A stretch of 64,000 nt of DNA from Austwickia sp. (GTDB lineage: Bacteria; Actinomycetota; Actinomycetes; Actinomycetales; Dermatophilaceae). Location of the stretch: the NCBI GenBank assembly GCA_016699675.1, contig CP064985.1, forward strand, positions 3,844,001 through 3,908,000. Direction: 5' to 3'. Each line of letters opens with the position of its first letter. Position 1 is the stretch's first letter. Of the stretch, positions 42,003 to 51,718 are shown in pieces. A model generated the notes under the pieces. It was not told where the DNA came from and made no database searches. It saw only the letters and a program-made list of their open reading frames with translations. Made by a program: the position numbers and the translations under genes.

Positions 42003-43438
42003 TGAGCCCCGGCGGTACGAGCCGTCGCGCGGGCGGGGCGCTCCCTTTCGGGTCGGGTGGCGGCTCCGGCACGGTGCAGTCCCACCGTCCTTGTCCGCCG
42101 CACGGGGCGGCGCAGTCGGATGGCGGGCCGGGGGCGCGGGCCGCTCGCGGGCGTCGCGTAACGGACCGCCGTGCGGAGCACCTCTTCCAATGGGCCCCGT
42201 CGGAAGAACCTCGACCACACGAGCGCGAACAGCACGAGATCGAAGACCTGGACCGCGAAGTGCACTCCGGCCGGCAGTCCGCGGAACGGACCCAGGAGGA
42301 GAACGTGAAGGGAGTACAGGGTCAGCGTCATACTGCCGGGCACGGATAGCAGCGCGAAGCGATGCCCGAAGACCGTGGTGAGCGCCAAGCAGGCCCCAAT
42401 GACCGCGCAGGAGGTGCCGATCGTGAACAACAGGTCCAAGGGCGTTCCGGTATGGGCGGCCTGCACGCCGAGCCACCACCACGAGTCTGCGGGCAGAGTG
42501 CCGTCGCCGCCGAAGACCAGATAGTTCGTGAAGGTCTCCAGACTCATCGAGCCGGCAACATCGTCGGCAAGGCGATCCCGCAGGCCAAAGCCATCCACGA
42601 GCACAGAGCCGAAGACCGACGTGACGAGCGCCAACAGGCTACCGCCGGCGAGGAGCTTCGCGATGACCAGCCGAGCACTGAGATTCGCCCTACCGATGGC
42701 CATGCCGATGCAGATGTAAGCGAACCAGGTCAGCGCCGGAAAACCCCCCGTGAGCATCAGCGTCTGCACCACGAGGAGGGGGTCGCCGAGCGACGTCAGA
42801 GTGAGATTGAACGGTTCCTGCGCCGGCATTTCTTGCCGGAGCAGCTGGCTAAGAACGGGCCCCACGATCGTCCAGGCCAGCCCGAGAACCAGAAGAGAGC
42901 GCGCCCCGAGCGGGACCACCACGGCCGCCATGAGGAACACCGTGCCGAGGTAGGACAGGACAACGGACACGTCCCCGATGTCCACGATCGCGCCCAGCAA
43001 CAGTCCGAACAGGATCAAGAGCGCACCACGCACGGCTGGAATTGTGGCGGCCCGGGCGGCGGCGCGCCCCCGTGGAGGTTTCTGCCGGCCCGTCATGAAG
43101 GCCAAGCCCACGCCACCGAGTACGGCGAACAGGGCGGAGGCCTTGCCGTTGGCGAGAATCCACGCGGCCGACATATTTCCCGACCGATCCGCCGACTCGA
43201 TCGTGTGCACCGCGACCATCCCCAACACGGCGAGGCCGCGAGCCACGTCGAGGCCGACGAACCGGGTACCGGATCGAGCGCGACGGCGCGGCACCGGCGG
43301 CGACGCCTTCGGTTGTGTCTCGGGCACGCACTGGTGCGGGAACGTCGCGGCGGCCTCATCGCTGAGGACCTCGGGTCGGTCTGGTGTTTCGTCCGACCCC
43401 GCGGAGGGGTGCGCGGAACTGGAAAGCGTTGCGGTCAC
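41999..43438 (-). CDS. Multipass membrane acyltransferase (HGSNAT/DUF1624-DUF418 type)
   Basis: 479 residues with about ten hydrophobic helices. FVGLDVARGLAVLGMVAVHTIES near residues 80-102 is the conserved first helix of the HGSNAT/YeiB-like acyltransferases and carries the expected histidine. The C-terminal half resembles DUF418, and the last 50 residues are basic and disordered. Such proteins move acyl groups across the membrane. GTG 43436-43438 overlaps the stop of the large synthetase gene (GTGA), so translation is coupled. It may acylate the peptide or its carrier. Confidence 0.8.
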   Translation of the reverse strand: MTATLSSSAHPSAGSDETPDRPEVLSDEAAATFPHQCVPETQPKASPPVPRRRARSGTRFVGLDVARGLAVLGMVAVHTIESADRSGNMSAAWILANGKASALFAVLGGVGLAFMTGRQKPPRGRAAARAATIPAVRGALLILFGLLLGAIVDIGDVSVVLSYLGTVFLMAAVVVPLGARSLLVLGLAWTIVGPVLSQLLRQEMPAQEPFNLTLTSLGDPLLVVQTLMLTGGFPALTWFAYICIGMAIGRANLSARLVIAKLLAGGSLLALVTSVFGSVLVDGFGLRDRLADDVAGSMSLETFTNYLVFGGDGTLPADSWWWLGVQAAHTGTPLDLLFTIGTSCAVIGACLALTTVFGHRFALLSVPGSMTLTLYSLHVLLLGPFRGLPAGVHFAVQVFDLVLFALVWSRFFRRGPLEEVLRTAVRYATPASGPRPRPAIRLRRPVRRTRTVGLHRAGAATRPERERPARATARTAGAQ

Positions 43439-46400
43439 GAGGAAACCCCTGTCGCGGAACGGGACAACTGTGCGGGAATGCCGGCCCATGTCGTCCGTGC
43501 GGGCAAGGACTCACCCTTCATGACGAGGGACAGCGGCGCGAGCGTGACGCCATCGTTGACGTCGCTGGAGTACAGCACCACCGCTCGGGTACCGACGCTC
43601 ACGCCGTCGCCGATGTGAATGTGGTTCATTTTCATGACGCGGTCCTCGAAGAGGTGCGTCTGGAGTGACACAGCGGCGCCGATGTAGGCGTCGTCGCCGA
43701 TGTGCACCAGGTCGAACTCGGTCAGGTAGGTGGTGTCGACGAGGCTGCGGCGCCCCACGGACACGCCGTACAGGCGAAGCAGAGGACCAAGGAGGGGCGT
43801 CCCGGAAAGGAACGTCAGGAGTGCGGGCACGGCCGAGGCCTCGTATACCCCGGTCACGAACTCAGTACGCCGGACGAAGCCGCTCCACAGCGGCTCGACG
43901 CGGGCCTTGTACCGGCCGACGACGAGCCATTTGATCGCCGCCGTCAGGAGAACGACGCCCAAGCTCAACGTCAGGGCGACCGCAGGGACGAGCAGGAGCA
44001 ACTGCCATGCGGAACTCCCCGCCTCAGCGAGCTGCGAGGCGACGTACAACGTCACGAACAGCGAGGTGGCCAGGATCGATGAGGGCAGGACGATGCGCAG
44101 CGCCTCGATGGCGTAGCGCCCCGCTAGCTGGCGACGCCCGGGGACGAACGTCTCCGCTTCGGAGTAGCCGTCGTACACCTCCCGTCGCGGCAGATAGATC
44201 GCCGGGCTGCCGAGCCATGACGTGCCCGCAGGCACGCCGGAGGGCGGGGGGACGGACCCCACGCCGAGCAAGGACCCATCACCCATGGAGGTGCCCGAAG
44301 GGACGAACGACGCGTTGCCGATGAAGGCGCGCCGGCCGATCGTTGTCGGGCGGAAGGCCACGTGGCTGTTGCAGTACGTTGCGCTGCCTACGCTCGCCAT
44401 GTCCGCCACGAAGGATTCAGCCCCGATGGTGAGCAGATCTGGGTCGATGTTGGCAATGGTGGAAACCTCGGCGCGCGGGCCGATCTTGGCCCCCAGCCGG
44501 CGCAGCCACGGCGCCGTATACAACGTCGAGTAGAGCGTGTTGGTCAAGAGAAGGCTGAGGGAGAGCAGCTTGTCCGCAAACCACTTCTCCACGCCGAGGC
44601 GAGAACGCAGATGGTGGATCCCGACCGGTGTCTTGGGCAACCCGAAACGGCGCAGCGACAGGATGATCACGCAGGATGAGACGACAAACAGCGGTCCGGT
44701 GAAGAGGGTGACAACGAGCGCTGCACCGGAGTCGAAGGTCAGCATGATCCACCACACCGCGGAGACGACGGGCAGCATGGCGGCCAGCGGCGCGAACTCC
44801 AAAGCGACCAAACCCCAGGCGAACCGGTTCTTCAGAAGCGACGACCATTCCCTGGGCGCGTCATCGCACTCGGCCATGATCTTGAGGATGGGCTCCTCAC
44901 CGGCGGGCATGGCACGCACCGGGGAGCCACCCCACACCTCCCCGGCCGGCACGCGCTGGCCTGCTAAGAGCGAGGATTGCTCCCGCAGCACGGCCCGATC
45001 CTTGATCTCGCAAGGTCCGACCAGCACGCAGTTCGCGGCGACCGTAGCTGTGTCGCCGAGCCGCACCACGCCGATCGTCAGGCGGCCGTCCGCGATCTCA
45101 TAACCCTGCAGGTGGGTGGCGTAGCCCACCGTGGCGTTCTCATCCAGGACGACCATGCTTGGCAGGGCGATGAGTTCCGTGCCCACGTGCGCGCCGGCGC
45201 CGATGCGGGCGCCCGCGAGTCGTAGGTAACTGGCCGCGTAGGCCGATCCCGCGAGGTTGACCATCGGCGAGAGCTGCATCGACTTGCTGACGAGCCACAC
45301 CCGGAAGTGCGTCCAGCCATACAGAGGGTATTCCCCCTCCCGAAGCCGCATGCCGATCAACCGGGCCACGAGCAGGGGCAAGAGCCATCGCTCGGACAGA
45401 TATGCCACGGGGAACGCCAGAATGATCTGTTGCAGCATCGCGAAGGACGGGACCCCTTCGTGCCACGCGTAGATGAGCGCGATGGGCGCCGTGGTGATGG
45501 CGATGATGACGAAGATCGCCAGGAACTGAGCCAGCGCGAACGCGGCGATTCGCCACCAGGGCGCGCGCGGCACCGACCCCCCGGCCGCGGTGACACCTCG
45601 CGCGTCGGCCGCGCTCAGGGCGGCGAGGTCGAGGTGCTGGGCCAGCTCACAGATCGTGGGATTGGCGTACAGATCCAGCACGGACATGGGAGCGCCTCGC
45701 TCGTCCTGCCGCAGGCGTGAGGTCACGTTGGCGGCCAGGAGCGAGTGCCCGCTCAGGTCGGCGAAGAAGTCCGCAGTCACCGAGACCTGCTCGGGCTCTA
45801 AGTGGAAGACCCCGGCCCAGACCTCGCGGACCCAGTGCTCCATGGCGGTGGCGGGCTCGACGATCTCCCCGCTACCGCCGATCAGGCGTGGCGTGCTCGG
45901 GTCGGGCAATGTCTTGCGGTCCACCTTGCCGCTGGGCAGCATGGGCAACTCGCCCACCCACTGGAGATAGCTGGGGACCATGTACGGCGGCAGCACCTCG
46001 CGGAGTTGCTGATGCAGCTTCGTCAGGCGGCCTGGGTCCTGTTCGTCGCTGCCCGAGTTTGGGACAAGGTAGCCCGCGAGCTCGTCCCCCGTCTCCGGGG
46101 AGGTGAGGTGCTTGATGGCGGCCGTGTGCACGTCCGGCTCCCGCATCAAGACGCTCTCGATCTCGCCGAGGTCGACTCGGTGGCCGCGGATCTTGACCTC
46201 CGCGTCCGCCCTGCCCAGATAGACGATTTCGCCGTCGTCCTGGATGCGCGCGAGGTCGCCCGTTCGGTAGATCCGGCCCTGCGACGGGTCGCTGGGGTGC
46301 GGGATGAACCGGTCGAAGGTCAGGTCCGGTCGGTTCAGGTAGCCCTTAGCCACCCCCACGCCGCCAATGCAGAGCTCTCCGTCCTTTCCGGCCTCGACGG

Positions 46401-47565
46401 GGCGGCGCTGCTCGTCGAGGATGAAGGCGGTGTACGTCGGGACCGGGATCCCGATCGTCACTGGCCGGCCGGGCTCGAGGATCCCCACGGTGCAAGTGAC
46501 CGTAGCCTCGGTGGGACCGTAGGTGTTGAGCATGCGACAGCCCGGTGCCCAGCGCTCGACCAGTTCGGATGGGCAAGCCTCACCCCCGACCATGAGCCCC
46601 CGGATCGAGGGAATCGTCCTTTCCACCGTGGAGAGGACGGTCGGCACGCAGTAGAGCAGCGAGATGGCGTGCTCCTCCAGAAACGTGGTCAAGCCCGCGC
46701 CGACTCGCCGGCCATCGGTCGGACCGGCGACGAGGGTGGCGCCCACCGCCCAAGTAGGCCAGACCTCCTCGATCGCGAAATCAAATGAGATCGTCATGCC
46801 TTGGTAGACGCGATCGCCGGGGCGGACGTCGTACATCTCGGTGATTACGTGCAGAAAGTTGCAGATGCTCGCCTGCCCGACGTCGACGCCCTTCGGTCGC
46901 CCGCTGGAGCCGGAGGTGTAGATGATGTATGCGGTGGGATCGTCGTGTGCGGACTCCACCTGTGGTCGCCCCTGCGCGCTGGCAGCGACCTCGGCGCGGA
47001 CCTCGTCCAACATCAGCGTGGGGGCAGCCACCCCTGCCGCGACGTCCGCATAATCCGAGGTGGTGATCAGCAGCTGGAGACCCGAGTCGCTGGCAAAGTA
47101 TTCGACCCGGTCCGCGGGCGACGAGGGGTCGATCGGGACGAAGGAGGCCCCCGTCTTTTGTGCCCCGAGCAGGGCAACGTACATGTCGTGCGACCGGGGC
47201 ACGAGAAGGCCGATCCGGCCTCCCGGCTCCACATGGTGCTCTAGCAGGTAATTGGCCAGGCGGTTCGCCTGCCGATCGAGTTCGGCGTAGGTCGCCCGGC
47301 CGCCCTCCCACTCCAGCGCGACCACGTCCGGGCGCCGGTCGCAGGTGGCCTCGAAGTAGTGATGCATCCGAGCCTGGAGGGGGGGCCGCACACCAGAACC
47401 ACCCACGGGACTGAGACCACGTGGACTGGTGGAGTGTTCGGAGCGCTGGTCCGGACCTTTCGAAGGTTCCCTCCGCCAGACGTCCGGGGGGTCCTCCACA
47501 AGGAGTCGGTATTCGTGCCCCCCAAGGGCCATGCCGTTGCCACCCTGCAGTCCCCGCGTACGCAT
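43435..47565 (-). CDS. Pls/PosA-type single-module NRPS with membrane beta-helix C-terminus
   Basis: 1,376 residues. The adenylation domain is about residues 65-575, with YIIYTSGSSGRPKG, FDFAIEEVWP, NTYGPTEAT, YRTGDLAR and GKVDRKTLP. The carrier domain has its phosphopantetheine serine near residue 605, in FFADLSGHSLLA. After that come membrane helices alternating with hexapeptide beta-helix repeats (from about residue 675), the NRPS terminal domain TIGR02353 found in epsilon-poly-lysine synthetase (Pls). There is no condensation or thioesterase domain. Aspartate and glutamate in FDFAIEE suit a cationic amino acid substrate. GAGAGGG lies 7 nt before the ATG. It would make and export a homopolymer or short isopeptide. 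Confidence 0.88.
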   Translation of the reverse strand: MRTRGLQGGNGMALGGHEYRLLVEDPPDVWRREPSKGPDQRSEHSTSPRGLSPVGGSGVRPPLQARMHHYFEATCDRRPDVVALEWEGGRATYAELDRQANRLANYLLEHHVEPGGRIGLLVPRSHDMYVALLGAQKTGASFVPIDPSSPADRVEYFASDSGLQLLITTSDYADVAAGVAAPTLMLDEVRAEVAASAQGRPQVESAHDDPTAYIIYTSGSSGRPKGVDVGQASICNFLHVITEMYDVRPGDRVYQGMTISFDFAIEEVWPTWAVGATLVAGPTDGRRVGAGLTTFLEEHAISLLYCVPTVLSTVERTIPSIRGLMVGGEACPSELVERWAPGCRMLNTYGPTEATVTCTVGILEPGRPVTIGIPVPTYTAFILDEQRRPVEAGKDGELCIGGVGVAKGYLNRPDLTFDRFIPHPSDPSQGRIYRTGDLARIQDDGEIVYLGRADAEVKIRGHRVDLGEIESVLMREPDVHTAAIKHLTSPETGDELAGYLVPNSGSDEQDPGRLTKLHQQLREVLPPYMVPSYLQWVGELPMLPSGKVDRKTLPDPSTPRLIGGSGEIVEPATAMEHWVREVWAGVFHLEPEQVSVTADFFADLSGHSLLAANVTSRLRQDERGAPMSVLDLYANPTICELAQHLDLAALSAADARGVTAAGGSVPRAPWWRIAAFALAQFLAIFVIIAITTAPIALIYAWHEGVPSFAMLQQIILAFPVAYLSERWLLPLLVARLIGMRLREGEYPLYGWTHFRVWLVSKSMQLSPMVNLAGSAYAASYLRLAGARIGAGAHVGTELIALPSMVVLDENATVGYATHLQGYEIADGRLTIGVVRLGDTATVAANCVLVGPCEIKDRAVLREQSSLLAGQRVPAGEVWGGSPVRAMPAGEEPILKIMAECDDAPREWSSLLKNRFAWGLVALEFAPLAAMLPVVSAVWWIMLTFDSGAALVVTLFTGPLFVVSSCVIILSLRRFGLPKTPVGIHHLRSRLGVEKWFADKLLSLSLLLTNTLYSTLYTAPWLRRLGAKIGPRAEVSTIANIDPDLLTIGAESFVADMASVGSATYCNSHVAFRPTTIGRRAFIGNASFVPSGTSMGDGSLLGVGSVPPPSGVPAGTSWLGSPAIYLPRREVYDGYSEAETFVPGRRQLAGRYAIEALRIVLPSSILATSLFVTLYVASQLAEAGSSAWQLLLLVPAVALTLSLGVVLLTAAIKWLVVGRYKARVEPLWSGFVRRTEFVTGVYEASAVPALLTFLSGTPLLGPLLRLYGVSVGRRSLVDTTYLTEFDLVHIGDDAYIGAAVSLQTHLFEDRVMKMNHIHIGDGVSVGTRAVVLYSSDVNDGVTLAPLSLVMKGESLPARTTWAGIPAQLSRSATGVSS

Positions 47566-47851
47566 TTACTACCCTCTCAACGCAACCCCTTATCCCCGTG
47601 GGCCGAGCGCGGCCACCTCCGGGGAACCCTTTAGCTAGGCTAGGGATGCGCTGGACGGCTGTCCAACAACGACCAGCGGTCATCGACCGATCAATAGGTT
47701 TAGCTACCAACCGGTTTCACGGCCCGATGGGTCCGGCTGCCCAGGTAGGGCGACCCCGAGCCGATGCGCGGACGACGTCAACATCCCTTGATTGTGAAGT
47801 CCGTCACAGCATGCTCAGAGGGGGCGGACAGAGGAAGCTGAGGAGGACGAA
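47566..47851. promoter_or_regulatory. Divergent control region of the Pls-type operon and the PPTase gene
   Basis: A 286-bp gap, noticeably less GC-rich than its neighbours, between two divergent genes of one locus. It holds GGAGG 6 nt before the PPTase ATG and GAGAGGG before the synthetase ATG. Repeated TTAGCTA words (about 47631 and 47700) and a TTGATT at about 47789 are possible promoter elements, but no clear -10/-35 pair can be fixed. Confidence 0.5.
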
Positions 47852-48607
47852 ATGCGCGCCGACGGCGAACCGGCCACCGGCGTGGGCTTGTGGCGGCGCG
47901 ACAGTCGACTGAGTGCACCCTTGCGGTTCGCGATGCGCTCGCGCAAACCCCGGGAGCCCGCGGTCGCGTGGACCGCCGCACAGGTCGATTACGTTGACCA
48001 TCCCCTGCTCGACCCGACCGAACGCGCCCGGTGTGAACGCCTGCGAGAGCCGGCGGACCAGGCTCGGCACGCTACCGGGCGGGTCCTCGCCAAGGTGCGG
48101 GCGGCCGAGTGTTTCGGCGTGGACCCCAGCCGGCTGCAGGTGGTGTCGGACGGAGGGGCAACGGCCGGCCGGCCGCGGTTATACCTCGACGGCGAGCCGA
48201 GTACCCTGCACCTGTCGATCGCCCACAGCGGGACCGTCGTGGCGGTGGCTCTCGGCGAGATGCCGTGCGGGGTGGACGTCGAGCAGACCGCTGCGCTGGC
48301 CGGTGCGCTGGAGCTCGAAACCGCGTTTTCTGCCGACGAACGGGGTCGGCTCCGGATGGTCCCGCCGGCCGAACGCCCGGCGCTCGCGGCTCGATGGTGG
48401 ACCGGAAAGGAGGCCGCGCTCAAAGCCGTTGGCGTGGGAATGGCTCTCGACGCCGCCTCCGTTGCGGCGGACCTGCCGGTGACGAGAGTGCCGGCCTTGG
48501 GTCGAGTGCAGCGGGTGCGACTGGTCCCCCTGCCGGCACCGACCGGTTACTCCGCGACGCTGGCCTACGTCTTGAGACCTGGCCAGCGATTCCTGTTGCC
48601 CTCCTGA
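47852..48607 (+). CDS. Sfp-type 4'-phosphopantetheinyl transferase
   Basis: 251 residues. It activates carrier domains by adding phosphopantetheine from CoA. The Mg-binding motif is GVDVEQ (D142, E144), and the second signature WTGKEAALK is at residues 183-191. HLSIAHSG, near residue 120, also fits Sfp-type enzymes. It is divergent from the Pls-type gene, whose carrier serine is the likely target. A strong GGAGG precedes ATG 47852; an internal ATG 27 codons later is the alternative start. Confidence 0.87.
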   Translation: MRADGEPATGVGLWRRDSRLSAPLRFAMRSRKPREPAVAWTAAQVDYVDHPLLDPTERARCERLREPADQARHATGRVLAKVRAAECFGVDPSRLQVVSDGGATAGRPRLYLDGEPSTLHLSIAHSGTVVAVALGEMPCGVDVEQTAALAGALELETAFSADERGRLRMVPPAERPALAARWWTGKEAALKAVGVGMALDAASVAADLPVTRVPALGRVQRVRLVPLPAPTGYSATLAYVLRPGQRFLLPS

Positions 48608-48662
48608 GCGGCGGCCGTGCCGATGGTGGCCGGGTCGTCGGAGAGACAAAACCGGATGCCCC

Positions 48663-49733
48663 TCAGAGCCGCCATGCCAGGTCCACCACGCTCATCCCAG
48701 GCATTGGCGCCTGCGTGCTCATTTCTGCAAGCACCGCAGGAGCTTGCGCAAGTCCCACCACCCGGCCGATCAGCCGCGACAGGTCCACCCCGAGGGACCC
48801 GATGGCGGCGAACAGCGCCGGATATCCCACCGCCGGCAGCCCGTGAACCCCTCGGATCTGCAGCTCGCCCGCGATCACCGGGCCCATCGGGACGGACGGC
48901 GCCGCGTCGTCGGCCAGCAGCAGGCCGACCTGCGCGTGCCGCCCGAGCGGCCGCAGGCTCAGCACGCCCGCCGCCAGCAGCTCCGGGCGGCCGAGCGCGT
49001 CGATGCTCGCGTGCGCACCACCCCCGAGCAGGTCGCGCACCGCCCCGGCCAGGCGGGCAGCGTCGAGCCCCGTCGGGTCGAGGGTGTGCGCGGCGCCCAG
49101 CCCTTCCGCGCCGGCCCGGGCACCCGCGGCCGGATCCACGCCCACCACCTGGAGACCCGCCGCCGCGGCCAGTGCCACCGCGGACAACCCCACGCCACCG
49201 CACCCCCACACGACCAGCGTCTCCCCCGACGCTTGGGCCAGGTCGTCGCCATCGGTCGCGTGCCGCAGCGCGGCGTACGCCGTCGCGAACCGGCAGCCGA
49301 GCGCGGCCGCCGCCACCGACCCCAGCGCCTCCGGGACGGCCACGAGATTGGTGTCCGCCGCCTCGAGGGCGACGTACTCGGCGAAGGACCCCCACCGCGT
49401 GAAGCCCGGCTGCGTCTGGTGCGGGCACACGTGGGTGGCCCCGGCGGCGCAGGACGCGCAGCGCCCGCACCCGCAGGCGAAGGGCACAGTGACGCGGGCG
49501 CCTGGCCCCCACCGCCGCACCTCCGGGCCGACCTCGACGATCTCGCCCACGAGCTCGTGACCGGGCACCATCGGCAGTGGGACCGGGTCGTGGCCCTGCC
49601 AGGCGTGCCAGTCGGATCGGCAGACCCCGGTCGCGGCCACCCGGAGCAGGACCCCGTCGTCCGGGCAGGCGGGCTCGGGCAGCTCGGCGAGGTGGGGCGC
49701 GGCGCCGTACGCGTCGTAGACGACTCCCCTCAT
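48663..49733 (-). CDS. Zinc-dependent alcohol dehydrogenase (MDR family)
   Basis: 356 residues. The catalytic zinc ligands are in GVCRSDWH and GHELVGEIVEVG. The four structural-zinc cysteines are in the segment from CGCGRC to the C of THVCP. The NAD-binding loop is WGCGGVGLSAV, followed by an acidic residue in VVGVDP, which suggests NAD. The substrate is an unknown alcohol. ATG 49731-49733 overlaps the stop of the XRE regulator gene (ATGA). Its 3' end is 56 bp from the convergent PPTase gene. Confidence 0.88.
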   Translation of the reverse strand: MRGVVYDAYGAAPHLAELPEPACPDDGVLLRVAATGVCRSDWHAWQGHDPVPLPMVPGHELVGEIVEVGPEVRRWGPGARVTVPFACGCGRCASCAAGATHVCPHQTQPGFTRWGSFAEYVALEAADTNLVAVPEALGSVAAAALGCRFATAYAALRHATDGDDLAQASGETLVVWGCGGVGLSAVALAAAAGLQVVGVDPAAGARAGAEGLGAAHTLDPTGLDAARLAGAVRDLLGGGAHASIDALGRPELLAAGVLSLRPLGRHAQVGLLLADDAAPSVPMGPVIAGELQIRGVHGLPAVGYPALFAAIGSLGVDLSRLIGRVVGLAQAPAVLAEMSTQAPMPGMSVVDLAWRL

Positions 49734-50662
49734 GAGCCCAGACTCTCCCACTCGAAGCCCAGCTTGCCGGGCCCGAAGTCGGCCCGATAGATCGACATCC
49801 TGGGCCTGGCCCGCCCCCGCCGTACGGTCTGGTCGGCCGGTGTCATCTGAACCCGGGACACCTCGAAGGGCAGGTCGTGCGGCGGGGCCGCGGGGTCGGG
49901 GCAGGCGGCCGTGAAGTCGATCCCGACGTACATCTCGCGCAGCGGCGAGGTGGACCTGAGCACGTAGGTCATCGGCACCGGTTCGGCCGGCGGGCGGCGC
50001 AGCGGGTAGCTGATCCGGTAGTCCAGGACGTGCACCACCCCGGCCCCCGGCGACGGCAGCAGCAGCTCGGTCACGCAGGTGGACGCCTCCAGGTGCGTGC
50101 GGCTGCGCCCGGTGCGGCACCCCGCGATGGGCTCGAAGACCGGGATGCAGCCGGCGACGGGATAGCCCATCCCCACGAGGTAGGCGTCGACGCCGTCGCG
50201 CTGGGTCCGGAGCACCTCCCGCACATGCGTCTGCGCCAGCATCAGCCGCTCGTCCACCCGGGAAACAGCGTGGATGGCGATGATGTCGATGCCCTCGTCC
50301 CAGGACCGACCGAGGTCCTGGATCATCTCGTCGCCGATGCGCTGCTGCTCGAACAGGTCGACGACCCGGGCCGGCGGCACGCCCGGCGGCACCACCGGCT
50401 GGGGGATCAGGACGGCCAGACTCCCCCGCGGCACCCGCAGGACCTCCTCGAGCGCGCCGACCGCACGCAGGGAGGGAACGCGGCCGGGGGTGCTCCGGCC
50501 CGTCTTCCAGTAGCTCAGCGTCGCAATGCTGATCGAATGCCCGCGCGCCCGCAGGTGCGCGGAAACCCGCTCCAGCGGCAGCCCGCGGGCCTCGATGGCC
50601 CGCCCGAACGCCTCGGAGAACGCGGTCAGCTCGACCGTGCGGCTGCCGCCGGCTGCGTTCAC
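49730..50662 (-). CDS. XRE-type HTH regulator with large C-terminal domain
   Basis: 310 residues. The N-terminal helix-turn-helix is at about residues 12-60: FGRAIEARGLPLERVSAHLRA, then ISIATLSYWKTGRSTP. The C-terminal 240 residues have no domain I can name and may sense a ligand. It probably controls itself and the overlapping alcohol dehydrogenase gene. A purine-rich AAGGGGGGATC lies before the start. Confidence 0.8.
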   Translation of the reverse strand: MNAAGGSRTVELTAFSEAFGRAIEARGLPLERVSAHLRARGHSISIATLSYWKTGRSTPGRVPSLRAVGALEEVLRVPRGSLAVLIPQPVVPPGVPPARVVDLFEQQRIGDEMIQDLGRSWDEGIDIIAIHAVSRVDERLMLAQTHVREVLRTQRDGVDAYLVGMGYPVAGCIPVFEPIAGCRTGRSRTHLEASTCVTELLLPSPGAGVVHVLDYRISYPLRRPPAEPVPMTYVLRSTSPLREMYVGIDFTAACPDPAAPPHDLPFEVSRVQMTPADQTVRRGRARPRMSIYRADFGPGKLGFEWESLGS

Positions 50663-50704
50663 CGATCCCCCCTTGTCCGCTCCTCGACAACGACTATGCC
50701 GAGG

Positions 50705-51313
50705 CTACGTGACCGGGCGTTGACCAGCCGTGGTGAGGGGGTTTCGGCCGGTGAAGCTGAGCAGGACACCGAGCCGATTCGGGCCGGCGTACCCCGTGGG
50801 CGGGGCGAAGATCCCGGCCTTGAGGCCCTGCGCGACGAGGGGTGTCTCGTAGGCGATCCCGTCCTCGACGGCGTCGGGAACGGCCTCGTACGGCGTGCGC
50901 GCCCCGGCCGCCAGGTCCCAGCCGTGCACGGTGAGGTCGAGGAGCATCTGATGCGCGTACTCCGCCACGTCGAGCAGCCCCATCGAGGTGTGCACCTGCC
51001 CGGCGAGGTCGGCCTGCGCCCAGGCGAGCAGCGAGGCGCTCATGGCCCGGCGCCAGGCGGCGCCCGGGTCGGCGCCCAGGACGTCGCCGTCGTAGCGGTC
51101 ACCGACCTGCGCGAGCGTCTCCGCGCGCAGCAGATGCGGCGCCCACAGGTGCTCGGCCACCAGGTGGTTGAGGACGTCGCGCACGCTCCAGCCCGCGCAG
51201 GGCGACGGCGCGTCCCACGCGTCGGCGGGACTCGCGGCCACCGCGTCGACGACCGCGGTCACGGCCCGGGCCGCCTCGGGCAGCAGGTCGACGGTCGAAC
51301 GGTCGGTGGGCAC
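50705..51313 (-). CDS. TIGR03086 / maleylpyruvate-isomerase-fold protein
   Basis: 202 residues of the DinB-like, mycothiol-dependent metalloenzyme group. PCAGWSVRDVLNHLVAEH near residues 38-55 gives the first metal histidine, and LLDLTVHGWDLA near 122-133 the second region. Such actinobacterial proteins are proposed mycothiol transferases; the substrate is unknown. It is 9 bp downstream of the sufT-like gene and may be the tail of the suf transcript. Confidence 0.8.
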   Translation of the reverse strand: MPTDRSTVDLLPEAARAVTAVVDAVAASPADAWDAPSPCAGWSVRDVLNHLVAEHLWAPHLLRAETLAQVGDRYDGDVLGADPGAAWRRAMSASLLAWAQADLAGQVHTSMGLLDVAEYAHQMLLDLTVHGWDLAAGARTPYEAVPDAVEDGIAYETPLVAQGLKAGIFAPPTGYAGPNRLGVLLSFTGRNPLTTAGQRPVT

Positions 51314-51322
51314 CGGATCGCC

Positions 51323-51718
51323 CTAGACGTTGAAGCCCAGGGCCCGCAGCTGCTCGCGCCCGTCGGGGGTGATCTTGTCGGGACCCCACGGCGGCATCCA
51401 CACCCAGTTGATGCGGTGGCTGGCGACCAGACCCTCCAGGGCCTGGGCGGTCTGGTCCTCGATCACGTCGGTGAGCGGGCAGGCCGCCGACGTCAGCGTC
51501 ATGTCGATGACGGCGTGCGAGGCGGAGTCGATGTGGACGCCGTAGATCAGGCCCAGGTCGACGACGTTGATGCCCAGCTCGGGGTCGACGACGTCGCGCA
51601 GGGCCTCCTCGATGTCGTAGACGTTCACCGGCAGGTCGTCGCCTGACGCGCCGCCGTCCTGCGCGGGGACGTGCTGCGCGGAGGCGTCGCTCAGGTCGTG
51701 CGAAAGGGCCTCGCTCAT
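51323..51718 (-). CDS. sufT: MIP18-family Fe-S assembly protein SufT
   Basis: 131 residues. An acidic, disordered N-terminus precedes the DUF59/MIP18 domain, with EALRDVVDPELGINVVDLGLIYG, then TLTSAACPLTD carrying the conserved cysteine, and a VWMPPWGPDKI end. It helps Fe-S cluster maturation of target proteins. The ATG overlaps the sufU stop by 4 bp. Confidence 0.9.
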   Translation of the reverse strand: MSEALSHDLSDASAQHVPAQDGGASGDDLPVNVYDIEEALRDVVDPELGINVVDLGLIYGVHIDSASHAVIDMTLTSAACPLTDVIEDQTAQALEGLVASHRINWVWMPPWGPDKITPDGREQLRALGFNV

